Source: Bacillota bacterium (GTDB lineage Bacteria; Bacillota; Clostridia; Oscillospirales; Acutalibacteraceae). Taken from it: 64,000 nt of DNA. Shown one piece after another: positions 41,901 to 51,553 of this stretch. The position numbers were made by a program, and so were the translations under genes. Below the pieces are notes generated by a model. That model was given only the letters and a program-made list of their open reading frames with translations, had not been told where the DNA came from and ran no database searches. Within the stretch, counting starts at the first letter, position 1. Each line of letters opens with the position of its first letter. The stretch lies in NCBI GenBank assembly GCA_023418995.1, contig JAEZYP010000060.1:61379-125378 (forward strand), written 5' to 3'.

Positions 41901-42240
41901 CCAGGCCTGTAAGCCGAGTTCTGTCGTGAACAGCCATCTATCTTGGCCGGATGTTGCCATCGCGGCTCAGTGCCACCTTCTCGGGACGCGCCGGGCAGGC
42001 GCATAATGTCCCTCTGCGGTGTTGCTCCGAATAGGGTTTGCAGAGCCGCGCGGTCTCCCGCGCGCTGGTGAGCTCTTACCTCGCCTTTCCACCCTTACCG
42101 TAAAACGGCGGTATATCTCTGTTGCACTTTCCCTGGGGTCGCCCCCGGCGGCCGTTAGCCGTTATTCTGCCCTATGGAGCTCGGACTTTCCTCGGATACG
42201 CCCTTTCGGGCTGCACCCGCAGCTGCTCAGCCTGCTCGCA
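41899..42240 (-). ncRNA. rnpB: RNase P RNA, bacterial type A
   Basis: Catalytic RNA that matures tRNA 5' ends. On the minus strand it opens GCGAGCAGGCTGAGC and carries the conserved GAGGAAAGTCCGAGCTCC block and the GGTAAGGGTGGAAAGGCG region. It closes with ACAGAACTCGGCTTACAG. Length of about 342 nt and layout are those of type A. A consensus promoter precedes it and a hairpin terminator follows. Confidence 0.97.
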
Positions 42241-42246
42241 AAAAAT

Positions 42247-42275
42247 ATTTTACTTGATTTTCAATGATATGTCAA
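42247..42275 (-). promoter_or_regulatory. rnpB promoter
   Basis: Minus strand TTGACA (42270-42275), 17-bp spacer, TAAAAT (42247-42252), start near 42240. Confidence 0.85.
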
Positions 42276-42473
42276 CACGTATATTCTGCCACCAAATCAT
42301 CAGCAAAATTACACAAAATAACACAGCCCAACCTCTATTATTTCCTAAATTAACAATAAAATGTGAAATAGTCAATTTACTTTACGAATAAGTTGGATTA
42401 TAATAGAAATAGACAAAATTCCCTATGGTCATTAATTCCGGAAACACAGGCCTTTCAGCGCGCCTTAAGAGCA

Positions 42474-43931
42474 TTAATAAGAATACTGGGAGATCAGGCG
42501 GCTCTTTTCGCTCCAAAGCTTTTGAGAGAGGTCCACATAGTACTGATGCGGATTTTCAAAACGCTTTACCTCCTCCCAGAGCGTGTCCACCTGCTGAAGG
42601 CAGTATGCCTTTATCTGATCGAGATCGCGCGGCGCGGTCAGACTCTTACCGTTTTCAAACAGCTTTACTTGTAATTCAACGGCCCGATAGTTTGTCACGG
42701 TTTTACGTTTCCAGATATGATCCGGGTCAAAAATCTCATACGGTTTTGAGTCATCGATTATCTCATCGTGCATGGTGATCACATCGGCAATTGCCTTGCC
42801 GCTCTCCCTGTCGAACAGCCTCCACAGCTTTTTAAAGCATGGTGTAGTAATTTTCACCACATTCTCGCTGATTTTAATTTTCGGCATTGTTTTTCCATCC
42901 TTGGTTTCTACCGCGCTTAATTTATAAACGCCGCCAAAAACCGGCTCGCTGGAAGAAGTGATCAGGCGCTCACCCACCCCAAAGCTGTCGACACACGCAC
43001 CTTGCATCAGCATATCGCGTATTATATATTCATCAAGAGAATTTGACGCGCAAATTTTACAATCCTCAAAACCGGCGTCATCCAGCATCTTTCTCGCTTT
43101 TCGGGAAAGATAGGTAATATCCCCGCTGTCAATGCGGATTCCTGACGGGCGAAAGCCCTGCGGGAGCAGCACTTCATTAAAGACTTTGATTGCGTTTGGA
43201 ACGCCCGACTTTAAAACATTGTAGGTATCGACCAGCAAGGTACATTGGCTGGGATACTCTTTGGCGTATGCACGAAAGGCTTCCAGCTCGCTGTCAAACA
43301 GCTGTACCCAGCTGTGCGCCATAGTTCCCAGAGCACGCACACCATGGTCACGGTCACAAATTGTGCAGGCTGTGCCGCAGCACCCGCCGATATAGGCAGC
43401 ACGCGCCCCCAAAACCGCACCGTCCGGTCCCTGCGCGCGGCGGGAACCGAACTCCATAACCGCCCTTCCCTGCGCTGCACGGACGATCCGGTTCGCTTTT
43501 GTCGCAATCAGGCTTTGGTGGTTAATCGACAGTAAAATCATCGTTTCAATAAGCTGCGCCTGAATAACCGGGCCGCGAACCGTTATAATTGGCTCAACCG
43601 GAAAAATCGGTGTGCCTTCGGGCACCGCCCAGACATCGCAGGAAAATTTGAAATTTGCGAGATATTCAATAAAATCTTCATTAAAGATTTTACAATTCTT
43701 CAAATAACGGATATCCTGCTCTGTAAAATGAAGGTTTTCAAGGTATTCCACAACCTGCTGGACTCCCGCCATGATCGCGTACCCGCCGTCATCCGGGACC
43801 CTACGGAAAAACATGTCAAAATAAACAATGGTATCTTGATATCCGTTCGTAAAATAACCGTTTGCCATGGTGATTTCATAAAAATCAGTCAGCATGGTTA
43901 AATTTGTTTTCAAACTATTTTTATAATCCAT
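42474..43931 (-). CDS. pncB: Nicotinate phosphoribosyltransferase
   Basis: First step of NAD salvage from nicotinate. 485 residues from the ATG at 43931, which follows GGAGCTGAAAATT. Conserved segments include LTMLTDFYEITMANGYF at the N-terminus, EFGSRRAQGPDGAV, GTMAHSWVQLF with the regulatory His, and IRIDSGDITYLS. It stands alone, with rnpB downstream on the same strand behind a separate promoter. Confidence 0.95.
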   Translation of the reverse strand: MDYKNSLKTNLTMLTDFYEITMANGYFTNGYQDTIVYFDMFFRRVPDDGGYAIMAGVQQVVEYLENLHFTEQDIRYLKNCKIFNEDFIEYLANFKFSCDVWAVPEGTPIFPVEPIITVRGPVIQAQLIETMILLSINHQSLIATKANRIVRAAQGRAVMEFGSRRAQGPDGAVLGARAAYIGGCCGTACTICDRDHGVRALGTMAHSWVQLFDSELEAFRAYAKEYPSQCTLLVDTYNVLKSGVPNAIKVFNEVLLPQGFRPSGIRIDSGDITYLSRKARKMLDDAGFEDCKICASNSLDEYIIRDMLMQGACVDSFGVGERLITSSSEPVFGGVYKLSAVETKDGKTMPKIKISENVVKITTPCFKKLWRLFDRESGKAIADVITMHDEIIDDSKPYEIFDPDHIWKRKTVTNYRAVELQVKLFENGKSLTAPRDLDQIKAYCLQQVDTLWEEVKRFENPHQYYVDLSQKLWSEKSRLISQYSY

Positions 43932-44368
43932 AATTTTCAGCTCCAACATTAATATTCAAAGATTAGCTGTAACTCCTATACTTATGGTTATCATATTATA
44001 GAAGGACACCATAGAAATCAATAGGCAAAATCACTTTATTTTCCTTTGGTGTTAATTTTAAACAACAATTTTGCAGCTATAATAATGTTATAAGAATATT
44101 ATTATAAGTTTATGACAAAATAACGAAAGTGGAATGATTTTCTTAGACACAATTTTGGAAATACAATATTTTTCGTTGATTAACATGAAATATTTTCACT
44201 ACTTTATTGTATTTTTCACAAAATAATATTATACTATATGTTGATGAGACAATATATTCCGCTGAATTTTCAAGAATATGTAATTTTCTGGAAAACTATG
44301 TTGGATGAGATGAATTAGGCAGAGAATGTTTGTGAAACAAAATTATGTTACAGGGGAGATGAATTAGA
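43932..44368. other. AT-rich intergenic region
   Basis: About 437 bp between divergent pncB and the XRE gene. A TATAAT-like -10 for pncB lies near 44000 on the minus strand with only a poor -35. I see no RNA gene, no terminator and no credible ORF. Confidence 0.5.
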
Positions 44369-44617
44369 GTGAGACTACGCAAACAGGCACTTGGCACTCG
44401 TAATTTGGTTGGAGCGCGCGTTGAAATGGCCCGCAAAAATCAAGGCATGAAACAGAAGGAGCTTCTTGCTCAGCTTCAGGTCAACGGCGTTGATATGAAT
44501 GCATCTGGATTATCGAAGCTTGAGGGACAAATCCGTTATGTCACGGACTTTGAGCTTTCAGCTTTAGCAAATATCCTTAATGTTTCTGTAGATTGGCTGT
44601 TAGGCAGAGAAAAATAA
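44369..44617 (+). CDS. Small XRE-type helix-turn-helix protein
   Basis: An 82-residue DNA-binding protein with an HTH_XRE domain over most of its length (MKQKELLAQL as helix 2, SGLSKLEGQ as recognition helix, SVDWLLGR at the end). Starts at a GTG behind GGGGAG. Target genes are unknown; it is flanked by a terminator. Confidence 0.85.
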   Translation: MRLRKQALGTRNLVGARVEMARKNQGMKQKELLAQLQVNGVDMNASGLSKLEGQIRYVTDFELSALANILNVSVDWLLGREK

Positions 44618-44632
44618 GAATTGTCCCGTCTT

Positions 44633-44667
44633 GGACGCTTCGCGATTTTTGCGAAGCGTCCTTTTTC
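44633..44667 (+). terminator. Terminator of the XRE gene
   Basis: GGACGCTTCGC pairs perfectly with GCGAAGCGTCC, followed by TTTTTC. Confidence 0.9.
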
Positions 44668-44749
44668 TTTTCTTTTTCATGTTTACGGGTTATAATAAAT
44701 AATGTCCATTTAAAGTACAAAGATACTATTTGATAGGAGGATTACTATT

Positions 44750-45865
44750 TTGTTGAATAAGCCTCAGTTCGTTAGGCTTAAGCCGCTGTTTATTTTCTTT
44801 ATAGCCTACACGGTACTGTTTTTTCTTTTTGCAATATCGCTGAACTTTACATTTCCCTTTGTCGCGGGCTTTTTGCTCGCCCTGCTCGTACAGCCTCTGA
44901 TTCGGGCTCTGCAAAGGCGCATGAAAATGAAACCGGGCGCTGCTGCCGTGATTTCCACGGTTATTGTATACATTGTTCTGTTCGGTATCCTGTTCCTTTT
45001 AGGTTACTGGCTGATTTATGAAATTAATAATTTGTTGAACTATTTGTCTGTTATTTCTAAAACCGGATTCGACGATATTGCTGCTCCCATCAATTCCACG
45101 CTAAAACAAATCGGATCATACCTGAAAAGCATAGATGCGAACTTCCTCCAGCAAAACAAGGATCAGATTCTCAGCTTTGCTCAGTCCGGCGCCGGTCTGG
45201 CAACTATCGTGCTTGGAACAACACTCAAATTTTTAACCTCGCTGCCGGCAATCTTCACGATGTTTATCGTCATGATTTTTTCCACATACTTCTTTTCCAA
45301 GGACATGCGCGCAATTAAAAAGCATTTAATGGCGTTTTTTTCAAAAAACACCGTGCTTAACATTCGCTCGGCTTCGCAACACGGATTTAATATGAGCGGA
45401 AAATACATCTGCTCTTACCTGCTCATTTATTTCATCACATTTATTGAAACTCTGGTCGTCTTCTATGCACTTGGAATTCCGTATCCCCTTGTTATCAGCA
45501 TCGTGACCGGTATCGCCGATGTGCTGCCGGTTCTTGGCCCGGGAACCATCTATATCCCACTGGCGTTTATTTACCTCATCCTCGGCGACTTTTTCAAGGC
45601 GGGCGCATTAATTGTCTGTTGGCTGCTGATTACGGCAATTCGGCAGGTAATCGAACCAAAGATTGTCTCCTCTTCCATCAATGTTCATCCGTTGACCATG
45701 CTTGCGGCGATATACTTTGCACTGGTCGCCCAAAATTTTTGGGTTCTAATCTATTTTTCTCTACTGATTATTCTTTATCAAATTCTAAACCACATCGGAG
45801 TTCTTCCAGCTGTCTTCGTTCCTCGCGAGGAGGCAAAGGAAGAACCGACGGAAACAAAGCCCTAG
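44750..45865 (+). CDS. AI-2E family (YtvI-like) membrane transporter
   Basis: A 371-residue protein with seven to eight membrane helices and the family's central soluble segment (about 95-150). The C-terminal core ADVLPVLGPGTIYIPLAF and RQVIEPKIVSSSINVHPL is diagnostic. Starts at a TTG nine bases after AGGAGG. Family members export small molecules or ions; the substrate is unknown. The C-terminus is acidic. Confidence 0.88.
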   Translation: MLNKPQFVRLKPLFIFFIAYTVLFFLFAISLNFTFPFVAGFLLALLVQPLIRALQRRMKMKPGAAAVISTVIVYIVLFGILFLLGYWLIYEINNLLNYLSVISKTGFDDIAAPINSTLKQIGSYLKSIDANFLQQNKDQILSFAQSGAGLATIVLGTTLKFLTSLPAIFTMFIVMIFSTYFFSKDMRAIKKHLMAFFSKNTVLNIRSASQHGFNMSGKYICSYLLIYFITFIETLVVFYALGIPYPLVISIVTGIADVLPVLGPGTIYIPLAFIYLILGDFFKAGALIVCWLLITAIRQVIEPKIVSSSINVHPLTMLAAIYFALVAQNFWVLIYFSLLIILYQILNHIGVLPAVFVPREEAKEEPTETKP

Positions 45866-45945
45866 CATATCAGGCTCAGAGGAATAAGGGTTCGCGCTCC
45901 GTCGCGGGTTCTTATTCTTCTTTTATTACAAAATATTGCTTTGCA

Positions 45946-46000
45946 TTGACATTATGAAAAAGAGATGCTATACTCTATGTGTACTAATCAAATTAATACA
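45946..46000 (+). promoter_or_regulatory. YtrA-type promoter and operator
   Basis: TTGACA (45946-45951), 17-bp spacer, TATACT (45969-45974). The palindrome TGTACTAAT-CAA-ATTAATACA (45980-46000) covers the transcription start, the place expected for autorepression by the GntR-family protein encoded next. Confidence 0.75.
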
Positions 46001-46022
46001 GTTATTACAGTGAGGTGAGCAT

Positions 46023-46403
46023 GTGATCGCTTTAGACTATAAAAGCAGGCTTCCTATTTACGAACAGCTCTATAAATCAATAACCAAGATGGCCGCCCTC
46101 GGTGCGATTGAGGAAGGCGATTCTCTGCCGAGTATTCGCGCGCTGGCGCAGGAGCTGGGGATCAACCCCAACACAGTGCAGAAAACCTATCAAATGCTGG
46201 AACGGGATGGCATTATTTATTCCGTCCCCGGAAAAGGGTCCTATCTTACCCCAGGGGGGTCCGCCATCCGTCAGCAGCGGGAAATTGCGCTGGATAAAGT
46301 GGAAAACGCGGTTAGAACGGCAGTAGACTGCGGTGTAAAGGAAGAATCCATTTTATTGCGAATTCATAATATTTTTATCGGAAAGGAGAACAGCAATGAT
46401 TGA
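46023..46403 (+). CDS. GntR-family regulator, YtrA subfamily
   Basis: A 126-residue repressor with an N-terminal winged-helix domain (LPIYEQLYKSITKMA, LPSIRALAQELGINPNTVQKTYQML) and only a short C-terminal dimerisation helix pair, the YtrA subfamily layout. Starts at a GTG behind GAGGTGAGC. It overlaps the ATPase gene by eight bases and probably controls the operon through the palindrome in its promoter. Confidence 0.92.
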   Translation: MIALDYKSRLPIYEQLYKSITKMAALGAIEEGDSLPSIRALAQELGINPNTVQKTYQMLERDGIIYSVPGKGSYLTPGGSAIRQQREIALDKVENAVRTAVDCGVKEESILLRIHNIFIGKENSND

Positions 46404-47295
46404 AGTAACAAACCTTACCAAGATATTCGACAAAACCACCGCACTCGACGGAATCTCTTTCTCTGTCGGCTCCGGCTGTCTATTTGGGCTGGTAGGCTCA
46501 AACGGAGCGGGAAAATCCACTTTTTTACGAACTCTTGCGGGCATCTATTATGCGGACTCAGGTGAAGTCCGGGTAGACGGCGAAAGTCCGTTTGAAAATC
46601 CGGAGGTAAAATCGAGGATGTTCTTTATCTCCGATTATCCGTATTTTATCCCGCAGGCAACGCTCGAAGACATGGCTGATTTTTACGCAGGGATCTATAA
46701 AAACTGGAGCAAGCCGCGCTACAAGGAGCTTTGCACCCTGTTCCCGATCGGTTCAAAGGACAAAATTGTCAACATGTCGAAAGGAATGCAGCGGCAGGCG
46801 GCTCTAATCCTGGCTCTTTCCACCCAACCCGATTACCTCCTTATGGACGAAATATTTGACGGGCTGGACCCGGTTATGCGGCAGCTGCTGAAACGGATTG
46901 TCGTCAGAGAAGTCTCGGAACGTGGTATGACGGTAATCATCGCTTCACACAACCTGCGCGAGCTGGAAGATTTTTGCGATCATATCGGTTTGTTCCACAA
47001 GGGCGGGGTCATATTTGAACGTGAGCTGGATGAGCTGAAGCTGGGAATTAACAAGGTACAGGCGGTGTTCCGGCCAATGCCGGAGCTGAGCGCGTTTTCT
47101 CCGCTGGATATTATCAAGTCGGAAGTCCGTGGTTCCATGATCAGCCTTGTCGCTAAAGACAGGAAGGAAAATATTTTGGATAAAATCAATTCCCTTAACC
47201 CAATCTTTGTTGAAATTCTCCCGCTTACGCTGGAGGAAGTATTTATCAGTGAAATGGAGGCGGCCGGATATGACCTTGAAAACATCCTCAACTGA
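46396..47295 (+). CDS. ABC transporter ATP-binding protein
   Basis: A 299-residue ATPase of the YtrB/EcsA-like group: Walker A GSNGAGKST near residue 35, a degenerate signature (NMSKGMQRQ) and Walker B YLLMDEIFDGLD, where Ile replaces the usual Pro. The C-terminal extension is typical. Partner of the permease that overlaps its 3' end by 26 bases. Confidence 0.92.
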   Translation: MIEVTNLTKIFDKTTALDGISFSVGSGCLFGLVGSNGAGKSTFLRTLAGIYYADSGEVRVDGESPFENPEVKSRMFFISDYPYFIPQATLEDMADFYAGIYKNWSKPRYKELCTLFPIGSKDKIVNMSKGMQRQAALILALSTQPDYLLMDEIFDGLDPVMRQLLKRIVVREVSERGMTVIIASHNLRELEDFCDHIGLFHKGGVIFERELDELKLGINKVQAVFRPMPELSAFSPLDIIKSEVRGSMISLVAKDRKENILDKINSLNPIFVEILPLTLEEVFISEMEAAGYDLENILN

Positions 47296-49153
47296 CCGCT
47301 TTGGCGAGTTCCGTGAAACCTATCGCTGGGCAGTCAAAAAGAGCCTTGGATTGACGGCGCTTTACTCCCTGCTTCTGTTCATCGTGTTTCCAATGATCTT
47401 GATGATTACAATGGAAAACACTCGTCATAATCCCGGCATAATTACCCTCGAAGAATGGATTAACGTTTATTCCAGAAGCGTTTCCACGCTTTCTATTGCC
47501 GCCTCACTGTTAAACCTGATCTTCGTCACGGTAGCCTCCGTTCAGCAATTCAGTTATCTTCACGGAAAACGAAGCATCGATTTATTCCACGCACTGCCTC
47601 TTACGCGGGTTCCCATGCTTCTGGCGCGTTACTGCACCGCCCTGACTGTGATTGCCATTCCGGCGCTCTTAAACTTTGCTATTGTATCAGGAATCGGCTT
47701 TTCCTACGGAATTCCATTACAGTATGCCTTCACCGCCGTTGCAACCCGGATGCTCTTCTTTCTCCTGGTAAGTGCGGCTATTCTCAGCTTTTGCGTGTTT
47801 ATGGCGGTTTGTACCGGTACGACCTTCGATATGGTCATTTCTCTGGCGGGTATCAATATTTCATATCCCCTTTTAATTGTGGTGTTGAATGGATTTGTTT
47901 CCAGCCTTCTGTCAGGCTTCAACGCCGACCTAAAACCGGATTCTCCTCTTCTCAGCGCTTTTTCTCCCTATCTGGCTGCTTTGATGCCCCAACTCTATAA
48001 TACCAGATCGTTACAGAGTTACTCCGGCTTTTCCCCAACCTGGTGGGTGCTTTTTACCATCGTCCTGCTGGTGGGAGCCGCTCTCCTTTATAAAAGGCGG
48101 AAAAGCGAGTGCGCGGAAAGCAATTTTGCATTCCCAATCCCCAAAATCATTATCCGGTTTATGATCACCGCCGTTTCCGGCATCGGTTTCGGGCTTGTTC
48201 TGCTGAGTTCATCCTCCGTGCCGTCTAACTTCTACATCGGAGTAGTTTCCGGCTCTCTGGCCGCCCATATCGTCGTGGAGGCTGTTTATTCTCGCGGCTT
48301 TAAGCAAATGAAGCAAAGCTCTGTTTATTACGGCATTTTTGTACTGGTATTCCTTCTATTTTACGGTGTTCTCGCAACCGGAGGCTTCGGCTACGACACC
48401 CGTATACCGAGCGCCGACCAGGTAGAGAGCATTGAGATAAATCTCCCAAATCAATATCAATACGCTTCGGAAAATACGATTTACGATAACGAAACCCATC
48501 GTCAGCTTGCTAAAATCTCCCCTGTTATAAAGGATAAATCAAATATTGACAAAACACTGAATTTGCACCGTTCCCTCGTTAACGAAATCCGGAGCACCTC
48601 TTTTCCATATTCCCTCGTGAGCTCCGACCATTCTGAGATCTTACTCACCTATCACCTGAAAAACGGCGGCATTGTGGAACGATCCTATTATGATTACAGC
48701 TACATCAGCCAAAAGGAGAGCACCCCAAAGCACCAGAAGCTTATAGAGCAAATGGCACAACAGATTTCTGAAATGGCTGAGTTCAAGAAAACATCAAATC
48801 TCTTATTCTACCTTGAACCGCAATATATTCAGTCGGCAGCTATTCTGGAAGATAACCAGAAGGAAAAGCCCGAAATTTCCCTCACCCCCGAAGCCAAACG
48901 GGAGCTACTGGAAGCTATGAGGCAGGACTGTCTGGACGGCAATGTAGACGCCTCGCTGCGTGACGAAAACAGCAACGGTTTTGTACTGGCATTGAACTAC
49001 GAGGGCTCCATACAACTGGTAGACGGACCGCTGAAAGCACTGCTTGGCGGACACAACGGAAAGGTCTACATCAACGGAAGAAATGGCTTTTATATAAAGA
49101 AAACCGCAGCAAGAACCAACGCGGTACTTCAAAAGTATCAATGGCTTCAATAA
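47270..49153 (+). CDS. ABC transporter permease
   Basis: A 627-residue membrane protein with about six helices in the first 270 residues, further helices to about 370, then a large C-terminal extracytoplasmic domain of about 240 residues. The ATG at 47270 follows GGAGGCGG. The GntR-ATPase-permease operon resembles ytrABCD-type modules that respond to cell-wall antibiotics; the function here is inferred. Confidence 0.85.
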   Translation: MTLKTSSTDRFGEFRETYRWAVKKSLGLTALYSLLLFIVFPMILMITMENTRHNPGIITLEEWINVYSRSVSTLSIAASLLNLIFVTVASVQQFSYLHGKRSIDLFHALPLTRVPMLLARYCTALTVIAIPALLNFAIVSGIGFSYGIPLQYAFTAVATRMLFFLLVSAAILSFCVFMAVCTGTTFDMVISLAGINISYPLLIVVLNGFVSSLLSGFNADLKPDSPLLSAFSPYLAALMPQLYNTRSLQSYSGFSPTWWVLFTIVLLVGAALLYKRRKSECAESNFAFPIPKIIIRFMITAVSGIGFGLVLLSSSSVPSNFYIGVVSGSLAAHIVVEAVYSRGFKQMKQSSVYYGIFVLVFLLFYGVLATGGFGYDTRIPSADQVESIEINLPNQYQYASENTIYDNETHRQLAKISPVIKDKSNIDKTLNLHRSLVNEIRSTSFPYSLVSSDHSEILLTYHLKNGGIVERSYYDYSYISQKESTPKHQKLIEQMAQQISEMAEFKKTSNLLFYLEPQYIQSAAILEDNQKEKPEISLTPEAKRELLEAMRQDCLDGNVDASLRDENSNGFVLALNYEGSIQLVDGPLKALLGGHNGKVYINGRNGFYIKKTAARTNAVLQKYQWLQ

Positions 49154-49174
49154 TACGTTGGGATTTATAAAAAA

Positions 49175-49244
49175 TGTGCTGTTGCAAAGCACAGCATAAA
49201 AAAGCCGGAGCAACCGCACAAAGTGCTGGCCGCCCCGGCTTTTT
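49175..49244 (+). terminator. Terminator of the YtrA-type operon
   Basis: TGTGCT/AGCACA (49175-49193) followed by a stronger stem AAAAAGCCGG (49199-49208) with CCGGCTTTTT (49235-49244). Confidence 0.75.
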
Positions 49245-49423
49245 GCTTTGAATTTGATTTGTGACAGAAATATATCTCCCCAAGCCCTACCACACAGGGA
49301 GCAAGCAAAATACAGAATCCAATTTGTGCGCACGAGGAGCAAAGCAGGAGGGGACGAATTTTATACGCAGTGCAAAAGCTTTCGTAACTCCCGGTGCAGC
49401 GCAATTCTTCGTATGACATCAGA
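49245..49423. other. Intergenic region without visible gene
   Basis: About 180 bp between two terminators. No ORF with a ribosome site and no recognisable RNA. Confidence 0.5.
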
Positions 49424-49467
49424 AAAATGGGCTGGGAATAACTTTCGTTTTTGCCCCAGCCCATTTT
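49424..49467 (-). terminator. Terminator of the flavodiiron protein gene
   Basis: AAAATGGGCTGGG (49424-49436) pairs with CCCAGCCCATTTT (49455-49467) directly after the stop; minus-strand tail TTTCTG. Confidence 0.75.
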
Positions 49468-49468
49468 G

Positions 49469-50665
49469 TTATTCGCTTTTTATTGCCGAAATTACTTCAT
49501 TGGCATAAGAAAGCATAGCAGCCAAATCCGCGTCGGTCGGCATAAAGTTAACCTTCAGTCCGTCGCCGATAAATTTGTATTTCAAATGCTCTAAACGGGA
49601 TTTTATCATCGGCACAGCTTCTCCGCTCCAACCAAATGACCCAAATGCACCCGCGGGTTTCTGCCTGGTGTTAATCGCGTCAATAGAAGCAAGCGTATCC
49701 CAAACAATTTTCGGGGCATCCCGATTAATTGTGCAGGAGCCTACCAGCAAAGCGTCCGCCTCATTGGCAAGCGACGCAACCTCGGGGAACGGGGCGAATA
49801 CGATATCCATCATTCTTACATCCAGATTTTCATTCGCGCTCAGCGCATCATAAGCAGCCTTTGCAAGCTTTGAGGTACAGCCGTAAGCAGAAGCATACAG
49901 AATACCGACAATTTTCTTTTCATGCCGGACAGGCTGGCTCCATTCGCGGTAAAGCTTCAAACACTCCTGAATGCTTTCCGTTAAGCAGGGGCCGTGGCTT
50001 GTACAAATCAATTCGACCGGCAGGTCTTTGATTTTATCAAGACCGGCCAGTACGTAGGGCTTAAACGGCGAGAAAATCCCATCGTAGTAATAGCGGAATT
50101 CCCCCTGATATTTGTCCGGATAATGGATATTGGTATCAAACATTGAGGGTTCACAAAAATGCGTGCCCAAAAAGTCGCAGGTAAAAAGCGTACCGGATGA
50201 CGGCATCCACGTAAACATGGAGTCCGGCCAGTGCAGAAGCGGAGCCACAAGAAACTCCAGTTCTTCACCGCCCAGCGAAAGCTTATCTCCCTGCTTGATA
50301 ACAACACACTTGAAATCCTCATTGGTAATGGCAGAAAGATACATCTTGGCCGCCATTGTGCAGTAAACCGTGATATTAGGATTCACATCCAGAAGTTTTG
50401 CAACACTGCCGGAATGATCCGGCTCTGTGTGGTTCATGATCAGACAATCAATTTTTGAGATATCAACGACACTTTGCACATTTTGCAGATACTCCTCAAA
50501 AAACGAGACGTGAACGGTATCAATCAACACGTTTTTCTGCCCCGTAATGAGAAATGCATTATAGCTCGTGCCGTAACGGGATTCCATAACGATATCGAAT
50601 ACGCGAAGCGAAGGATTTAAAACACCTACCGAATAGACATTGCTATTTAACTTTATTGCGCTCAT
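49469..50665 (-). CDS. A-type flavodiiron protein (FprA)
   Basis: Reduces O2 (or NO) to water in anaerobes. 398 residues: N-terminal metallo-beta-lactamase domain with the diiron ligands in HTEPDHSGS near residue 78, and a C-terminal flavodoxin domain (GILYASAYGCTSKLA near 255, FGSFGWSGEA near 345). The rubredoxin gene immediately upstream encodes its usual electron donor. Confidence 0.95.
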   Translation of the reverse strand: MSAIKLNSNVYSVGVLNPSLRVFDIVMESRYGTSYNAFLITGQKNVLIDTVHVSFFEEYLQNVQSVVDISKIDCLIMNHTEPDHSGSVAKLLDVNPNITVYCTMAAKMYLSAITNEDFKCVVIKQGDKLSLGGEELEFLVAPLLHWPDSMFTWMPSSGTLFTCDFLGTHFCEPSMFDTNIHYPDKYQGEFRYYYDGIFSPFKPYVLAGLDKIKDLPVELICTSHGPCLTESIQECLKLYREWSQPVRHEKKIVGILYASAYGCTSKLAKAAYDALSANENLDVRMMDIVFAPFPEVASLANEADALLVGSCTINRDAPKIVWDTLASIDAINTRQKPAGAFGSFGWSGEAVPMIKSRLEHLKYKFIGDGLKVNFMPTDADLAAMLSYANEVISAIKSE

Positions 50666-50692
50666 TTTAATGGTAAACTTCCTTTTTGATTT

Positions 50693-50851
50693 TTATTCTT
50701 CAGAAAACATGTCCTTACCGACTCCACAAAGCGGACAGGTCCAGCTGTCGGGAAGATCTTCAAACTTTGTTCCGGGCGTAATTCCGTTATCAGGATCACC
50801 CAGCTCCGGGTCATAAACATAGCCGCATGCGTTGCAAATGTATTTAGACAT
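50693..50851 (-). CDS. Rubredoxin
   Basis: A 52-residue mononuclear iron electron carrier, with CNAC (Cys6, Cys9) and CPLC (Cys39, Cys42) and the YVYDPELGDPDNG loop. AGGGAGTG precedes the ATG. It lies 27 bases upstream of the flavodiiron gene on the same strand, so both are probably co-transcribed for oxygen detoxification. Confidence 0.96.
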   Translation of the reverse strand: MSKYICNACGYVYDPELGDPDNGITPGTKFEDLPDSWTCPLCGVGKDMFSEE

Positions 50852-50908
50852 AAATTACACTCCCTTAAAGCTTATTTTCCATTAGTATAATAGAGCGCAA
50901 ACCGTTTG

Positions 50909-51154
50909 TCAATCCGTATCGCTTTTGTATTGATAATCCTCGATAATCTCATTTAAGTTTGCCGGAAAAACAGAACCACGCTGCATCTTTTTAGCAAGAT
51001 TACGCGCTGTTTCAAAACTTCTGGATATCATCGAATCTGTTTTTTCAATATAGGTTTCGGTTATCTCAACACCGAAGCCTACACTTCGGTTTCCATACAC
51101 ATAGTATTTCAGACGTTTACCATCCAACTCAATATCCCCCACACACTTCTTCAT
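50909..51154 (-). CDS. Small conserved-type protein of unknown function
   Basis: An 81-residue protein starting at 51154 behind AAAGGAGGTATAG. It has a beta-rich front part (ELDGKRLKYYVYGN, VGFGVEITE) and a helical tail. It resembles short clostridial proteins of unknown function (possibly DUF6514-type). It may precede rubredoxin in one transcript, 57 bases away. Confidence 0.65.
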   Translation of the reverse strand: MKKCVGDIELDGKRLKYYVYGNRSVGFGVEITETYIEKTDSMISRSFETARNLAKKMQRGSVFPANLNEIIEDYQYKSDTD

Positions 51155-51553
51155 TCTATACCTCCTTTCAGGTGAAAAATAACCACACCGTGATAACTTA
51201 ATAATAAAGCAAAATAAGAATTTTTTCAAGAGATTATGAATGAGTCTCAGTTAAAAATTGCAAAATCGCAACATGTTTATATAAATTCATTCCTGCAAAG
51301 CATATATTGTGCTGATTCGTCACATATAATTTATATTTCTACAGTTTTTTTACTTTAGTAAATAAATCTATGACGAAGCATAAACAAAATTAACTTAAAA
51401 TTAATTTATATGAGGAAATCTCTGTTGAAATTGACGGTATGCCTTAAATTTACCCAAAGAAAATATCCGTGCTTTCAAATGATTATACAATAGATCGATA
51501 CCATATTTTCCATACCCTTTGAATATACTTTTAGAAACAGGGGGTTGATTAAA
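51155..51553. other. Intergenic region before the P-type ATPase
   Basis: About 400 AT-rich bases. A 6-bp palindrome TTTACT-TT-AGTAAA (51349-51362) and a wider inverted repeat TTCGTCA/TGACGAA (about 51315-51377) are the only structures noticed. No riboswitch class recognised. Confidence 0.4.

Noticed and set aside
42019..42391. Short plus-strand frames
   Set aside because: They overlap RNase P RNA, which is certain.
51155..51553. Metal riboswitch (yybP-ykoY type) before the P-type ATPase
   Set aside because: None of the conserved riboswitch sequence blocks could be found.
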